Shown: one piece after another, positions 9,127-18,454 of the stretch
Numbering within the stretch: position 1 is the first letter of the stretch
Layout of the letters: every line of letters starts with the position of its first letter
NCBI RefSeq assembly: GCF_020215705.1
Contig: NZ_JAIWNB010000003.1
Coordinates: forward strand, 428,998 to 492,997
Length of the DNA stretch: 64,000 nt
DNA from: Nonomuraea aurantiaca
GTDB lineage: Bacteria; Actinomycetota; Actinomycetes; Streptosporangiales; Streptosporangiaceae
Reading direction: 5' to 3'
Position numbers and translations under genes: made by a program
Notes under the pieces: model-generated
Databases searched by the model: none
Seen by the model: only the letters and a program-made list of their open reading frames with translations
Told to the model about the DNA's origin: nothing

Positions 9127-9143
9127 ATTTAATACGAATTAGG
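9127..9143. promoter_or_regulatory. Candidate operator ATTTAATACGAATTAGG before the ABC operon
   Basis: The near-palindrome TAATACGAATTA lies just upstream of the ribosome-binding site of the binding-protein gene. It resembles the site before the LacI gene. Its first ten bases, ATTTAATACG, recur exactly at 24236-24245 upstream of the second ABC operon. Confidence 0.5.
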
Positions 9144-9151
9144 AGACGATC

Positions 9152-10450
9152 ATGAAGAGCAGATACGGCTTGTGGGCCGGACTCGCGCTCGTCGCCGGGT
9201 GCGGCCTGAGCGGCGGCGGCCCCGCCCAGGACACCGCGAAGCCCGCGGACAACGCCATCGCCGTCTGGTTCCCCGGTACGAACCAGACCGAGATCGACCT
9301 GGTCACCAAGACCATCGTGCCGAGGTTCGAGAAGGAGACCGGGGCCAAGGTCAAGGTCACCTTTCTCGACTGGCCGGACCTGTCGACCAAGCTCAACGCC
9401 GCCTTCGCCGCCGGGACGGCCCCCGACGTCTTCGGCCACGGCCCGGCCGCCGTCGCCGACTTCGTGACCAACGACCGGCTCGAACCGCTGACGGCCGACG
9501 TGGCCAGACTGAGCGCACAGGACCGGGAGGACCTGGCGAACGCCCTGCCCGGCGGCCAGGTGGGCGGCACCCAATACCTGATGCCGCTGTCCATGCAGGG
9601 CAACCTCATCGCCTACCGGGCCGGCGACTTCACCAAGGCCGGGCTCGACCCCGCCAAGCCGCCCGCCACCTGGGAGGCCGTCAAGGAGGCCGCGAAGAAG
9701 CTGACCAAGCGCGCCGGCGGCAAGATCACGCATGCGGGGCTCCTGCTGCCCAGCCACCCGATCGGGCGGCAGCAGACGTTCGCCGGCCTGCTCGGCTCCG
9801 CCGGCGGCGAGCAGATCAGCGCCGACGGCAAGAACGTCGCGTTCGACTCGCCCGCCGGGATCAAGGCCCTCGACTACTTCGTCTCCGTCTACCAGGGGCC
9901 CGACGCCGTGGCGAACCAGCTCGGCGTCAACTACCAGGACATGCCGATCGCCCAGCAGCCGCTGGTCACGGGAGACGCCTCGATGACCGTGCTGGCGCCG
10001 CAGATGGTTCAGCAGGTGGTCAAGGCCAGCCCCGATCTCGACGTACGGGTCATGCCGGTGCCCACGTTCGAGGGCACGGCCCAGGGCGTCGCCGTCGGCG
10101 GCGCGGGCCCCGGACTGATGATCAACAAGGACAGCCGGCAGAAGGACCTGGCCTGGAAGTTCATCTCGTACATGATCTCCCCGGCGACCAGCCTGGAATA
10201 CACCCAGGGCATCGGCGCCATCCCGGCGCGCGTCTCGGCCTCCGACAGCCTCTACGTCAAGAGCAGCCCGGTCATCCAGGCTTTCGTCGCGCAGGCCGCC
10301 CACTTCCGCCCCAACCCCAACGTGCCGGGCTGGACGCAGATCCGCGACATCATGGCCAAGCACCTGGAGCAGGCGCTCAACAAGAAGGTCGACTCCGCCC
10401 AGGCGCTTCGTGAGGCCGCGGCCGAGGTCAAGAAGATCCTCAACGGCTGA
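9152..10450 (+). CDS. Sugar ABC transporter substrate-binding lipoprotein
   Basis: The 432-residue extracellular solute-binding protein family 1 member has a lipobox (LALVAGC) near residue 17, so the mature protein is lipid-anchored on the outer face of the membrane. It shows the family pattern FLDWPDLSTKLNAAFAAGTAPDV and a C-terminal ILNG. A ribosome-binding site (TTAGGAGA) is 5-6 bases before ATG 9152. It heads an operon with two permeases whose starts overlap by one or a few bases. The ligand is likely an oligosaccharide released from pectin, judged from context only. No ATPase gene is present; actinomycetes often share an MsiK-type ATPase. Confidence 0.93.
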   Translation: MKSRYGLWAGLALVAGCGLSGGGPAQDTAKPADNAIAVWFPGTNQTEIDLVTKTIVPRFEKETGAKVKVTFLDWPDLSTKLNAAFAAGTAPDVFGHGPAAVADFVTNDRLEPLTADVARLSAQDREDLANALPGGQVGGTQYLMPLSMQGNLIAYRAGDFTKAGLDPAKPPATWEAVKEAAKKLTKRAGGKITHAGLLLPSHPIGRQQTFAGLLGSAGGEQISADGKNVAFDSPAGIKALDYFVSVYQGPDAVANQLGVNYQDMPIAQQPLVTGDASMTVLAPQMVQQVVKASPDLDVRVMPVPTFEGTAQGVAVGGAGPGLMINKDSRQKDLAWKFISYMISPATSLEYTQGIGAIPARVSASDSLYVKSSPVIQAFVAQAAHFRPNPNVPGWTQIRDIMAKHLEQALNKKVDSAQALREAAAEVKKILNG

Positions 10451-11373
10451 TGGCCACACTCACCGAGGCCCGGCCCCGGGACGCGCGCGCTCATCGCGCG
10501 CCTGCCCGGGGAGGGCGGTCGCGCCGCTGGGTGGGGGTGCTGTTCGTCCTGCCCGCCGCGCTCTACCTGATCATCTTCCAGCTGGTGCCGGTCCTGTACG
10601 GGCTCGCGCTCAGCTTCACCCGCTACAGCCCGTTGAGCCGGTCCGGCCCGCAGCCCGTGGGCACGGACAACTACGCCAGGCTGCTGGCCGACCCGGAATT
10701 CGGCCAGGCCCTGATGGTCACCGGCAAGTACGTGCTGATCGTCCTGCCGATCACGGTGGCGATCGCGCTCGGGCTGGCGCTGCTCGCCAAGCAGTCCTTC
10801 CGCGGTGTCGGGCTGTTCCGCTCCGCCCTGTACGTCCCGCACATCGTCTCGCTCACCGCGGTCAGCATGGTGTGGCTGTGGATGTACTCCCAGCACGGCC
10901 TGTTCAACGAGATCCTCGCCCTGCTCGGCCGGCCCGGGCAGAGCTGGCTCCTGGAGGAGGGCTCGGCGCTGAACGCCGCCTCCGCCATGCGGATCTGGAA
11001 GGCCCTCGGCGCCAACATGGTCCTCCTGCTGGCCGGCCTGCAGTCGATCCCCAGTGTCCTGTACGAGGCCGCGCGGGTGGACGGGGCCGGGCGCCGGGCC
11101 GCCTTCCGCCACGTCACGCTGCCGGGGCTGCGGCCGATGCTCACGTACGTGATCGCCATGGACATCGTCTTCCTGGCCCAGGGCTTCGCTGAGATCTTCG
11201 TCCTGACCAGGGGCGGGCCGCTCGGCAGCACGACGACGGTCAACTACCTGATCTACACGGAGGCCTTCCAGTACAACCGGTTCGGCAGCGCGTCGGCGAT
11301 GGCGTTCGTCCTGTTCGCCGTCATCATCGCCTTCGCGTTCCTGGCCGTCCGCGGTGTCGGGAGGCGCTCATGA
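10450..11373 (+). CDS. Sugar ABC transporter permease, MalF/UgpA type
   Basis: The 307-residue integral membrane protein has six hydrophobic segments and the EAA loop (YEAARVDGAGRRAAFRHVTL) that docks the ATPase. A charged N-terminal tail precedes the first helix (WVGVLFVLPAALYLIIF). Its ATG overlaps the preceding TGA by one base (TGATG), showing translational coupling to the binding protein. Confidence 0.93.
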   Translation: MATLTEARPRDARAHRAPARGGRSRRWVGVLFVLPAALYLIIFQLVPVLYGLALSFTRYSPLSRSGPQPVGTDNYARLLADPEFGQALMVTGKYVLIVLPITVAIALGLALLAKQSFRGVGLFRSALYVPHIVSLTAVSMVWLWMYSQHGLFNEILALLGRPGQSWLLEEGSALNAASAMRIWKALGANMVLLLAGLQSIPSVLYEAARVDGAGRRAAFRHVTLPGLRPMLTYVIAMDIVFLAQGFAEIFVLTRGGPLGSTTTVNYLIYTEAFQYNRFGSASAMAFVLFAVIIAFAFLAVRGVGRRS

Positions 11374-12209
11374 GAAGCAAGGCGGCCCTGGCCACCGCGT
11401 CCGTCCTGGTGCTCATGCCGTTCCTGTGGATGATCAGCCTGGCGTTCACCCCCGAGCGGGACGCCTTCGGCTCCATCGGGCTGATCCCCGCGCACCCGAC
11501 CCTGACCAACTTCACCACGGCCGTCACCGACGCCCGGCTGGGCGCGGCCATGCTCAACTCCGCGCTGGTCACGGCGGTGGCGATGGTGACCAACTGCCTG
11601 GGCGCGGTCGCCGCCGGCTACGCCTTCGCGCTGCTGCCGTTCAAGGGCGCCACCGCCCTGTTCTACACGTTGGTCTCCACCGCGGCGATCCCCGTCTCCG
11701 TGACGCTGATCCCGCTGTTCCTCATGGCCAAGAGCATGCCTCTGGCCGGCGGGAACGACCTCACCGGAGTCGGCGGCACCGGCCTGCTCGACACGCTGGG
11801 CGGCGTCGTGCTGCCGTACCTCGTCCTGCCGATGAACATCTTCCTGGCCAGGCAGTACTTCAGCACCGCCGACCCGCACCTGGCCGAGGCCGCCAGGATG
11901 GACGGCGCGGGGGAGTGGCGGGTGTTCTGGCGCATCTACTTCCCGCTGGCCCGCCCGCTGGTCGCGGTCATCGCGATCTTCTCCTTCACCGCGGTCTGGG
12001 ACGACTTCCTCTGGCCGCTCGTGGTCACCTCCTCGCAGGAGACCCAGACCGTCCAGCTCGCCCTGGCGCGGTTCCTGTCCACCGGCAACGTCCAGTACGG
12101 CCCGCTGATGGCCGGTGCCGTGCTCGTCACGCTGCCGGTCATCGCCGTCTTCCTGTTCAACCAGCGCGCCTTCATCTCCGGGCTCACCGACGGCAGCGTC
12201 AAGGGCTGA
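11370..12209 (+). CDS. Sugar ABC transporter permease, MalG type
   Basis: The 279-residue protein starts with a first membrane helix (ALATASVLVLMPFLWMISLA), has the EAA-type loop (LAEAARMDGAGEWRVFWRIY) and ends in the typical FISGLTDGSVKG. The ATG overlaps the upstream permease stop (ATGA). It forms the second half of the heterodimeric channel. Confidence 0.94.
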   Translation: MRSKAALATASVLVLMPFLWMISLAFTPERDAFGSIGLIPAHPTLTNFTTAVTDARLGAAMLNSALVTAVAMVTNCLGAVAAGYAFALLPFKGATALFYTLVSTAAIPVSVTLIPLFLMAKSMPLAGGNDLTGVGGTGLLDTLGGVVLPYLVLPMNIFLARQYFSTADPHLAEAARMDGAGEWRVFWRIYFPLARPLVAVIAIFSFTAVWDDFLWPLVVTSSQETQTVQLALARFLSTGNVQYGPLMAGAVLVTLPVIAVFLFNQRAFISGLTDGSVKG

Positions 12210-12235
12210 GCCCCGCCCTCTACGAAAGGTTCCGC

Positions 12236-13882
12236 ATGCCCGAACGCACCACCGACCTCGTCGTCATCGGGGGCGGTCTCGGCGGCACCGCCGCCGCGCT
12301 GACCGCCGCGCGACTGGGACAGCGGGTGATCCTGGTCGAGCGGTCCGACTGGCTCGGCGGGCAGCTCACCGCCCAGGCGGTGCCGCCGGACGAGCACCAG
12401 TGGATCGAGACGCCGCTGACCTCGCCCAGCTACCGCGAGCTGCGCGCCCGCGTCCGTGACCACTACCGGCGCAACTACCCGCTGACCGACGAGGCGCGCG
12501 CGTGGGAGACCCTCAATCCGGGGTTCGGCAACGTCTCGCGGCTGTGCCACGAGCCGCGCGTGGCGGCGCTGGTCATCCAGGAGATGCTCTCCCCGCTGAT
12601 CGCCTCGGGCGCGCTGACCGTGCTGTCGCCGTTCGAGGCGGTCGCCGCCGACCGCGACGGCGAGCGGATCGGCGCGGTCCGCGTGCGCGGCCTGCGTACC
12701 GGCACGGAGATCACGCTGTGCGCGCCGCTGATCGTGGACGCCACCGAGCTGGGCGAGCTGCTGGAGCTCGCGGACATCCCGTACGTCATCGGCGCCGAAA
12801 GCGGCGCGGAGCACGGCGAGCTGCACGCGCCGGCCGTCGCCGATCCGCTCGACCAGCAGGCCGTCAGCTGGTGCTGCGCCCTGGAGTACCGAGCCGGGGA
12901 GGAGCACACCATCGACCGGCCGGCGGGATACGCGCACTGGCGCGACACCGTCGATCCGCGCTGGCCCGGCCCGCAGCTGTCCTGGGACGACGTGGTGCCG
13001 GACCTGCTGACCACCCGCACCCGCCCGCTGTTCGCCGGGGCGGCGGCGGATCTGGAAGCGGCCGGCACCGACGACCTGTGGCACTACCGGCGGATCCTCG
13101 CCCGCCGCAACCTGGAGCCCGGCTTCCCCGGCGGCGAGATCACCCTGGTCAACTGGCCGCAGATCGACTACTGGGAGCTCCCGCTGCTCGGCGTGGACGA
13201 CGTGACGCGCGAGCGCGCGCTCCAGGGGGCACGCGAGCTGACCCTGTCGCTCGTGCACTGGATGCAGACCGAGGCGCCACGCCCGGACGGCGGCCACGGC
13301 TATCCGGGCCTGAGGTTGCGCGGCGACGTCACCGGCACCGAGGACGGCCTGGCCAAGGAGGTCTACATCCGCGAGTCGCGCCGGATCAAGGCGCTGTTCA
13401 CCATCACCGAGCAGCACATCGGGCGCGAGATGCGCGGCGCGGAGACGGGGGCCGCCCACTTCGCCGACAGCGTCGGCATCGGCTACTACCGGATCGACCT
13501 GCACCCGAGCACCTCGGGCCGGACGTACGTCGACATCGACTGCTTCCCGTTCCAGATCCCGCTCGGCGCGCTGCTGCCGCAGGGCACCGCCAACCTGCTG
13601 GCCGCCGGCAAGAACATCGGCACGACACACATCACCAACGGCGCCTACCGCCTGCACCCGGTGGAGTGGTCGATAGGCGAGGCGGCCGGCGCTCTGTCGG
13701 CCTACTGCGCGCGCTCGCGGACCACGCCGGAGGCCGTCCACGGCACCCCGAGCCTGCTGGACGGCTTCCAGCGGCTACTGACCGACCGGCTCGGCCTCAG
13801 CCTGGCCTGGCCGGAGGACATCCGGGCCCCGCGGGCCCGGCACGACTCCATCCCCAAGGAGGTAACCGCCCATGCGAGTTGA
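12236..13882 (+). CDS. FAD-dependent oxidoreductase (FAD_oxidored type)
   Basis: The 548-residue protein begins with a Rossmann dinucleotide site (VVIGGGLGGTAAALTAARLG, residues 9-28) with the family's Glu further on (ILVERSDWLGGQ). It belongs to the FAD_oxidored group often found near polysaccharide-utilisation genes; the reaction is generally unknown. Late motifs such as GTANLLAAGKNIGTTH and YRLHPVEWSIGEAAG close the FAD site. ATG 12236 follows an AAAGG ribosome-binding site; the frame is open far upstream but overlaps the permease. No signal peptide is seen, so it is probably cytoplasmic and acts on the imported sugar or a derivative (inference). Confidence 0.85.
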   Translation: MPERTTDLVVIGGGLGGTAAALTAARLGQRVILVERSDWLGGQLTAQAVPPDEHQWIETPLTSPSYRELRARVRDHYRRNYPLTDEARAWETLNPGFGNVSRLCHEPRVAALVIQEMLSPLIASGALTVLSPFEAVAADRDGERIGAVRVRGLRTGTEITLCAPLIVDATELGELLELADIPYVIGAESGAEHGELHAPAVADPLDQQAVSWCCALEYRAGEEHTIDRPAGYAHWRDTVDPRWPGPQLSWDDVVPDLLTTRTRPLFAGAAADLEAAGTDDLWHYRRILARRNLEPGFPGGEITLVNWPQIDYWELPLLGVDDVTRERALQGARELTLSLVHWMQTEAPRPDGGHGYPGLRLRGDVTGTEDGLAKEVYIRESRRIKALFTITEQHIGREMRGAETGAAHFADSVGIGYYRIDLHPSTSGRTYVDIDCFPFQIPLGALLPQGTANLLAAGKNIGTTHITNGAYRLHPVEWSIGEAAGALSAYCARSRTTPEAVHGTPSLLDGFQRLLTDRLGLSLAWPEDIRAPRARHDSIPKEVTAHAS

Positions 13883-15341
13883 CCACCGCGCCCTGGCCGC
13901 CTTAGCCGTACTCGGCCTGGCCCTCACCCCCTCTGCCGCCGCCGCCGACTCCGGCGACATCCCGGCCGACCGGCTCCCCCCGGCTGGCTGGACCGACACC
14001 CAGTGGCGCGATCCGGGCGGCTTCACCACCATCGACGTCACCACCAAGGGCCTGCCCGCCGACAGCGCCGCCATCGACGCCTCGGCCAAGGTCGGCCAGA
14101 TCATCGGCAGCACGTCGGGCAGGCGGGTGCTCTACTTCCCGCCCGGCGCCTACTACTTCAAGACCAGCCTGCTCATCTCGGCCGACGACATCATCCTGCG
14201 CGGCGCCGGCCGTACGCGGACCCGGCTGCTGATCGACGCGCCCGGGTCGGTGAACGCCGAGCTCAAGTTCGGCGGCGCCTACGTGGGCGACCCCGCGACG
14301 GTGTCGGGGTCGGTGGCCTCGGGCAGCCAGTCCATCACCGTCCCCGGCGCCGCCGGGCTGCAGGCGGGCGATTTCGTGCAGCTCTACAAGGAGGCCGGAC
14401 GGTACGCGTACGGCTATCCGATCGAGACGCAGATCTTCAAGGTCCTGTCCAAGCAGGGCGACACCCTCAACCTGAACATGAAGATCGGCCTGGACTACCC
14501 GGCGTCGTCGGCCCCCAAGGTCCGCGAGATCGACATGGTGGAGAACGCCGGGGTCGACCAGCTCGCCATCGAACGGGTGAACCAGCCGACCTTGGAGAAC
14601 GTCAACAACCTGACCTTCTCCATGGTGAACAACGGCTTCATCAAGGACATCGAGTCGATCCGCTCGGGCCGCTCCCACGTCAACATCTATTGGAGCAAGG
14701 ACGTCTCGATCGAGCACAACCTGGTGCACGGCGCCTTCGTCAACCAGAACGGCTACGCCTACGGCATCAGCGTGAACTGGGGATCCACCCGGGTGCGGGT
14801 CAGTGACAACAAGCTGTGGGACCTGCGGCACCACATCATGCTGCAGCTCGGCGCCAACCACAACGTGATCAGCTACAACTCCCTGGAGAACCCCTTCAAC
14901 GGCTACAACGACCTGGCCCTGCACGGGACGTTCGCCTACATGAACCTCATCGAGGGCAACCGCTTCTACGAGGGGTACGCCGACAACTCCAAGCTCGGCC
15001 AGGGCGAGCTGGAGGCGACCGGGCCGGGCAACACCTGGTTCCGCAACTACGCGAACAACGACGTCGGCAGCATCAACGGGCAGACGGCCCGGCAGAACGT
15101 CATCGGCAACAAGCTCGGGACGATCCGGCTGTCCGGCACCGACCACTACCACGGCGCCAACCTGGAGGGCACCACCCTGAAGTGGGGCTCGCTCAGCGAG
15201 AGCTCCACCATCCCGCCCTCCCTCTACACCGGGACGAAGCCGGCCTTCCTCGGCGGCACCCCGTGGCCGGTGTACGGTCCGGGCGCCGCTGACTGGGGCG
15301 CCGCCAACCGGCTCCCGGCGGCGAACCGGGCGAGGCCGTGA
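13872..15341 (+). CDS. Secreted right-handed parallel beta-helix protein (pectate-lyase-like fold)
   Basis: The 489-residue protein has a signal peptide (LAALAVLGLALTPSAAAA). The first domain matches pectate-lyase-superfamily N-termini (DSAAIDASAKVGQ, RVLYFPPGAYYF, ISADDIILRGAG). Repeated short beta strands rich in Asn follow (VNIYWSKDVSIEHNLV, NVISYNSLENPF), typical of beta-helix carbohydrate-active enzymes. An AAGGAGGT ribosome-binding site is 8 bases before ATG 13872, inside the end of the upstream gene, so the two overlap by 11 bases. Substrate and lyase or hydrolase mechanism cannot be assigned from the sequence alone. Confidence 0.85.
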   Translation: MRVDHRALAALAVLGLALTPSAAAADSGDIPADRLPPAGWTDTQWRDPGGFTTIDVTTKGLPADSAAIDASAKVGQIIGSTSGRRVLYFPPGAYYFKTSLLISADDIILRGAGRTRTRLLIDAPGSVNAELKFGGAYVGDPATVSGSVASGSQSITVPGAAGLQAGDFVQLYKEAGRYAYGYPIETQIFKVLSKQGDTLNLNMKIGLDYPASSAPKVREIDMVENAGVDQLAIERVNQPTLENVNNLTFSMVNNGFIKDIESIRSGRSHVNIYWSKDVSIEHNLVHGAFVNQNGYAYGISVNWGSTRVRVSDNKLWDLRHHIMLQLGANHNVISYNSLENPFNGYNDLALHGTFAYMNLIEGNRFYEGYADNSKLGQGELEATGPGNTWFRNYANNDVGSINGQTARQNVIGNKLGTIRLSGTDHYHGANLEGTTLKWGSLSESSTIPPSLYTGTKPAFLGGTPWPVYGPGAADWGAANRLPAANRARP

Positions 15342-15405
15342 CCTGTCCGGGCACCCTGATAGCCTCCGAACCGCCCATTCGGGGGTAAGGAAGGGGACCG
15401 AATCC

Positions 15406-15861
15406 ATGAAGATCGCCGTTGACGACCTCTCCGGTCCGGAGATCGCCGCGTTCCTCGACGAGCATCTCCAGCAGATGCGGTCGATCACGCCTCTGGAGAG
15501 CAAGCACGCCCTCGACCTCGACGCGCTCCGCACGCCCGAGGTGACGTTCTGGACGGTCGTCGACGGAGACACCCTGGTCGGCTGTGGCGCGATCAAGCGG
15601 CTGGACGCCGGCCACGCCGAGGTGAAGTCGATGCGCACCCGGCCGGTGCGCCGGCGCAGCGGGGTGGCGTCCCTGCTGCTGGGGCACATCATCGCCGAGG
15701 CCAGGCGCATGGGCTTCACCCGGCTCAGCCTTGAGACCGGCTCCGACGAGTTCTTCCTGCCGGCCAGGAGGCTGTACGAGAAGTTCGGGTTCGCCTACTG
15801 CGAGCCGTTCGCGGACTACCGGCCCGACCCGAACAGCGCGTTCATGACAAGGACGCTTTGA
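15406..15861 (+). CDS. GNAT-family N-acetyltransferase
   Basis: The 151-residue single-domain protein shows the GNAT acetyl-CoA motif (VKSMRTRPVRRRSGVASLLL) and the C-terminal LYEKFGFAYCEPFADY pattern. Start and length resemble the small PhnO/YjaB-like acetyltransferases. A GGAAGGGG ribosome-binding site lies upstream of ATG 15406. Substrate unknown. It stands alone between the ABC operon and an insertion-sequence remnant. Confidence 0.9.
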   Translation: MKIAVDDLSGPEIAAFLDEHLQQMRSITPLESKHALDLDALRTPEVTFWTVVDGDTLVGCGAIKRLDAGHAEVKSMRTRPVRRRSGVASLLLGHIIAEARRMGFTRLSLETGSDEFFLPARRLYEKFGFAYCEPFADYRPDPNSAFMTRTL

Positions 15862-15895
15862 CGTGCTCCTCCGCATTGGAGGGTTCCTGTGCTGC

Positions 15896-16229
15896 TTAGG
15901 CAGCAGCTCGCAGCGCCTTGAACGTCGGGCGTTCGGCCGGATGGTCGGGGTTGAAGAAGTTCGCCCACGCCTGCCGGTAGGTCTTCAGCACGGCTTGTGC
16001 GGCCTGAGCGGGCAGTTGCCCCATCCACGCGATCTCGTGGCGGGCTTGCCGAATCGCCGCGTCGCACTCCGTCAGTGACGCGAGGCGGCCCTGACGGAAG
16101 GTCGTGAACTCATGGAGCAGGTTCCACACGGCACGCGCGGTGTGGGCCTTGACCGTCCAAGACGGCTGATTGCCGCTTGTCCAACGCCAAGCGCGCCACG
16201 TGCGCACGAGTCCGCTTCACCTGCTCCAC
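15896..16229 (-). pseudogene. tnpB: tnpB (OrfB) remnant of an IS200/IS605-type element
   Basis: On the minus strand a GTG at 16229 begins VEQVKRTRAHVARLAL, and the next frame continues ARAVWNLLHEFTTFRQGRLA to a stop at 15896. Both stretches fit the N-terminus of IS605-family TnpB. A single extra C near 16157 separates the frames. The protein stops after RPTFKALRAAA, long before the RuvC-like nuclease residues, so it is dead. It is divergent from a tnpA remnant, the arrangement seen in IS605. Confidence 0.78.
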
Positions 16230-16254
16230 GCGCTGATCGTATCGGTTTGGTTTA

Positions 16255-16477
16255 TGTCACCGCGATGGAATGCAAACCGCTGATCCGCTGCGAGGAACTC
16301 ATGCGCGAGGTATGCGCCGACTTCGAGGTCGGACTGCGCGAGTTCAACGGCGAGCACGACCACGTCCACCTCTTGGTCCACTACCCGCTCAAGGTCGCCC
16401 TGCCCAAACTCGTCAATTCACTGAAAGGGGTCTCGGCCCGAATCCTTCGCAAGAAGCGCTGGCCCACATTCTGGTAG
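16255..16477 (+). pseudogene. tnpA: tnpA (Y1 transposase) remnant of the same IS605-type element
   Basis: ATG 16255 begins MSPRWNANR, the usual TnpA start, but the frame then breaks and about 35 codons are missing. The next frame continues with LIRCEELMREVCADFEVGLR and keeps the metal-binding HUH motif (HDHVHLLVHYP). It ends at RKKRWPTFW, before the catalytic tyrosine helix. Internal deletion, frameshift and 3' truncation make it inactive. Confidence 0.78.
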
Positions 16478-16586
16478 ACACGGCGATTCTCCCCTTGCCC
16501 GAACCTTCCGCATAATGGCGCTATGGGACTGGGCCCCGCGACAATCGCCGCGGAGCCCCTTGTCCAGTTGGGGATCGGGAACACGT

Positions 16587-18398
16587 CTAGCTGGGGATCG
16601 GGTACGGGAACGCGCTCGTCACGCCGATCTTGTCGTACTCCATCTTCGAGGTGTCGAAGCCGTCCACCCAGTTGGCGTTGGTGACCTCGTTGCACTTGTA
16701 GGCCTGGTACTTGTCGTCACTGACCTTGCCCACCTCGACGTTGGAGATGGCGAAGCCGCACCCTCCCGCGTCCATGTGCACGCCGCGGGTGCCGGAGTCC
16801 GGCATCTGCCCGGCGGGGTCGTTGATGACGTCACCGATCACCATCTGCGAGACGTAGTTGTCGATCGGGTGCGGCTCGACGTTGTGCACGCCATAGGTGT
16901 AGAAGGCGCCCATGTCGCCGCTGTCGAGGCCGGTCTCCTCCAGGCGGATGTAGGAGAACTTGTTGTTGCGGGCGTAGTTGTCCTCGTTCTTGATCTCGGG
17001 GCGGACCTCCAGGCTGATGCCGTAGCGGGCGCTGTGCTTGACGACGATGTTGCTGACGGTGTTGTTGCCCGTGCTCATCAGTTCGATGCCGGCCGCGTCG
17101 CCGGGGACCAGCTCGCCGACGTGGGAGATGTAGTTGTTCGTGATCGTGTGATGCCCGGAGATGTCGCCTTCGCCGGGGTAGCCGCCCTCCACCTTGATCC
17201 CGTCGCCGCCGAGGTTGTCCAGCAGGCTGTCCGACACCTTGACCCGCTCGTTGGCGAAGAGCAGGAAGACGCCCGTGTAGCCGCTGTCGGACAGGTGCAG
17301 CCTGGTCAGGTCGATGTCGCGGGAGTTCGTCACGGTGATCATGCCGAACCTGTTGCGCGGCATCTCGATCTGCCGGTCGTAGATCGGGTACTTGTGCTCG
17401 TAGCCCGAGTCGCCCGGGGCGTTCCAGCCGTAGCGGTACCAATCGACGAAGTCGGAGTACTGCAGCTGCAGCCCGTCGAAGGCGAGATTCTGCACCCGTC
17501 GATCCGGGGAGGACCCGGCCAGCGAGATGATCGTCTTGACGGTGGGGGCCATGACCTTGTCGATCGAGCCCTTCGGCCAGTAGTAGACCTCGCTGTTGGC
17601 GAAGTCGAAGTAGTACTCGCCCGGCTGGTCCAGGAAGCGCAGGGTGTTCTGCAGGAAGTAGCGCGAGCCGCTGCGGCTGTTGACGAGGCTGAAGCGGGCG
17701 TCGTTGTTGAGGGTGAAGAAGTTCTTGCGGAAGTCGGCTCCGCCGAGTGGCACGGTGTCGGTGAACCAGCTCCAGGAGCCGCCGGACCAGACGACCATCT
17801 GGGCGTTCTTGTCGAAGTCGGCGTCCCACTCCTTCGGGATGTCCTTGGGGTCGAAGAAGAGCCAGTTGTGCACGGCCTGGTATTCCGCCTCGGGCAGCAC
17901 CGAGAACAGGTACGGCGACCACAGGTCGTGGCTGGTCCTGTTCGGGTAGCGGGCGGTGGTGGCGCGCTTGCCGTCCTCGAACAGGGTGTAGAAGCCGCGG
18001 TCGACCTTGGTCTTGTAGATGGTGTCGTTGTACTTCTGCCAACCGGTCAGCGGCTTGGCCCCGAGCAGCCTGGCCTTGCCGGGGCCGTCGGCGCTGCGGT
18101 AGGTGATCTTGTGGCCGTTCTCGCCGGAGTCGGCCTCGGTGAAGGTGATCGTCTTGTCGACCACGTAGTCACCGGTCTTGACGTTGACCACGATGTCGCA
18201 CTTCTGGTGCTTCTTCTTCTCCCGCAGCTGGTCGCGGGCCTGCTCGACGGACTTCCACGGACGCTGGGCACTGCCGTCGGCCCGGTCGCCGCCCGTGGGG
18301 GACACGTAGTAGTCGCACGTGGCCTTCTCCGCCGCCGCCGTCGGTGCGGTCAGGCCGCCCAGCAGTAAGACGACCGTGCCCAAGGATCTGAAGATCAC
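16587..18398 (-). CDS. Secreted parallel beta-helix glycosidase, GH141-like
   Basis: The 603-residue protein has a signal peptide (MIFRSLGTVVLLLGGLTAPT) and then YYVSPTGGDRADGSAQRPWK, the start typical of GH141 and related beta-helix enzymes. Many Asn-rich helical turns follow (NNYISHVGEL, NNTVSNIVVKH). GH141 members include an alpha-L-fucosidase acting on rhamnogalacturonan II and a xylanase; a fucosidase role fits the neighbourhood but is inferred. The start is GTG 18398, 5 bases after AAAGGAGA. The longer in-frame ORF from 18431 begins inside a duplicated copy of the upstream gene's end. It is last in the minus-strand operon, after the RraA-like gene. Confidence 0.8.
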   Translation of the reverse strand: MIFRSLGTVVLLLGGLTAPTAAAEKATCDYYVSPTGGDRADGSAQRPWKSVEQARDQLREKKKHQKCDIVVNVKTGDYVVDKTITFTEADSGENGHKITYRSADGPGKARLLGAKPLTGWQKYNDTIYKTKVDRGFYTLFEDGKRATTARYPNRTSHDLWSPYLFSVLPEAEYQAVHNWLFFDPKDIPKEWDADFDKNAQMVVWSGGSWSWFTDTVPLGGADFRKNFFTLNNDARFSLVNSRSGSRYFLQNTLRFLDQPGEYYFDFANSEVYYWPKGSIDKVMAPTVKTIISLAGSSPDRRVQNLAFDGLQLQYSDFVDWYRYGWNAPGDSGYEHKYPIYDRQIEMPRNRFGMITVTNSRDIDLTRLHLSDSGYTGVFLLFANERVKVSDSLLDNLGGDGIKVEGGYPGEGDISGHHTITNNYISHVGELVPGDAAGIELMSTGNNTVSNIVVKHSARYGISLEVRPEIKNEDNYARNNKFSYIRLEETGLDSGDMGAFYTYGVHNVEPHPIDNYVSQMVIGDVINDPAGQMPDSGTRGVHMDAGGCGFAISNVEVGKVSDDKYQAYKCNEVTNANWVDGFDTSKMEYDKIGVTSAFPYPIPS

Positions 18399-18446
18399 TG
18401 GCTCTCCTTTGCTTCGCGCCACCACGTGCACTCGGCGCGGGTCTGG
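18378..18446. repeat. Tandem duplication, copy A (end of RraA gene plus start signals)
   Basis: This copy and the one at 18455-18517 share the run GATCACTGGCTCTCCTTTGC through CGCGGGTCTGG with few changes, at a period of about 74 bases. On the minus strand it carries the last codons of the RraA-like gene (REAKESQ-stop), the AAAGGAGA ribosome-binding site and the GTGATC start of the GH141-like gene. Confidence 0.9.
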
Positions 18447-18454
18447 ACGACCCC

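Noticed and set aside
16515..18368. 617-codon open frame on the plus strand over the GH141-like gene
   Set aside because: It is a G+C-driven antisense shadow: Val/Asp/Gly-rich with no domain, while the minus strand has a signal peptide and beta-helix pattern.
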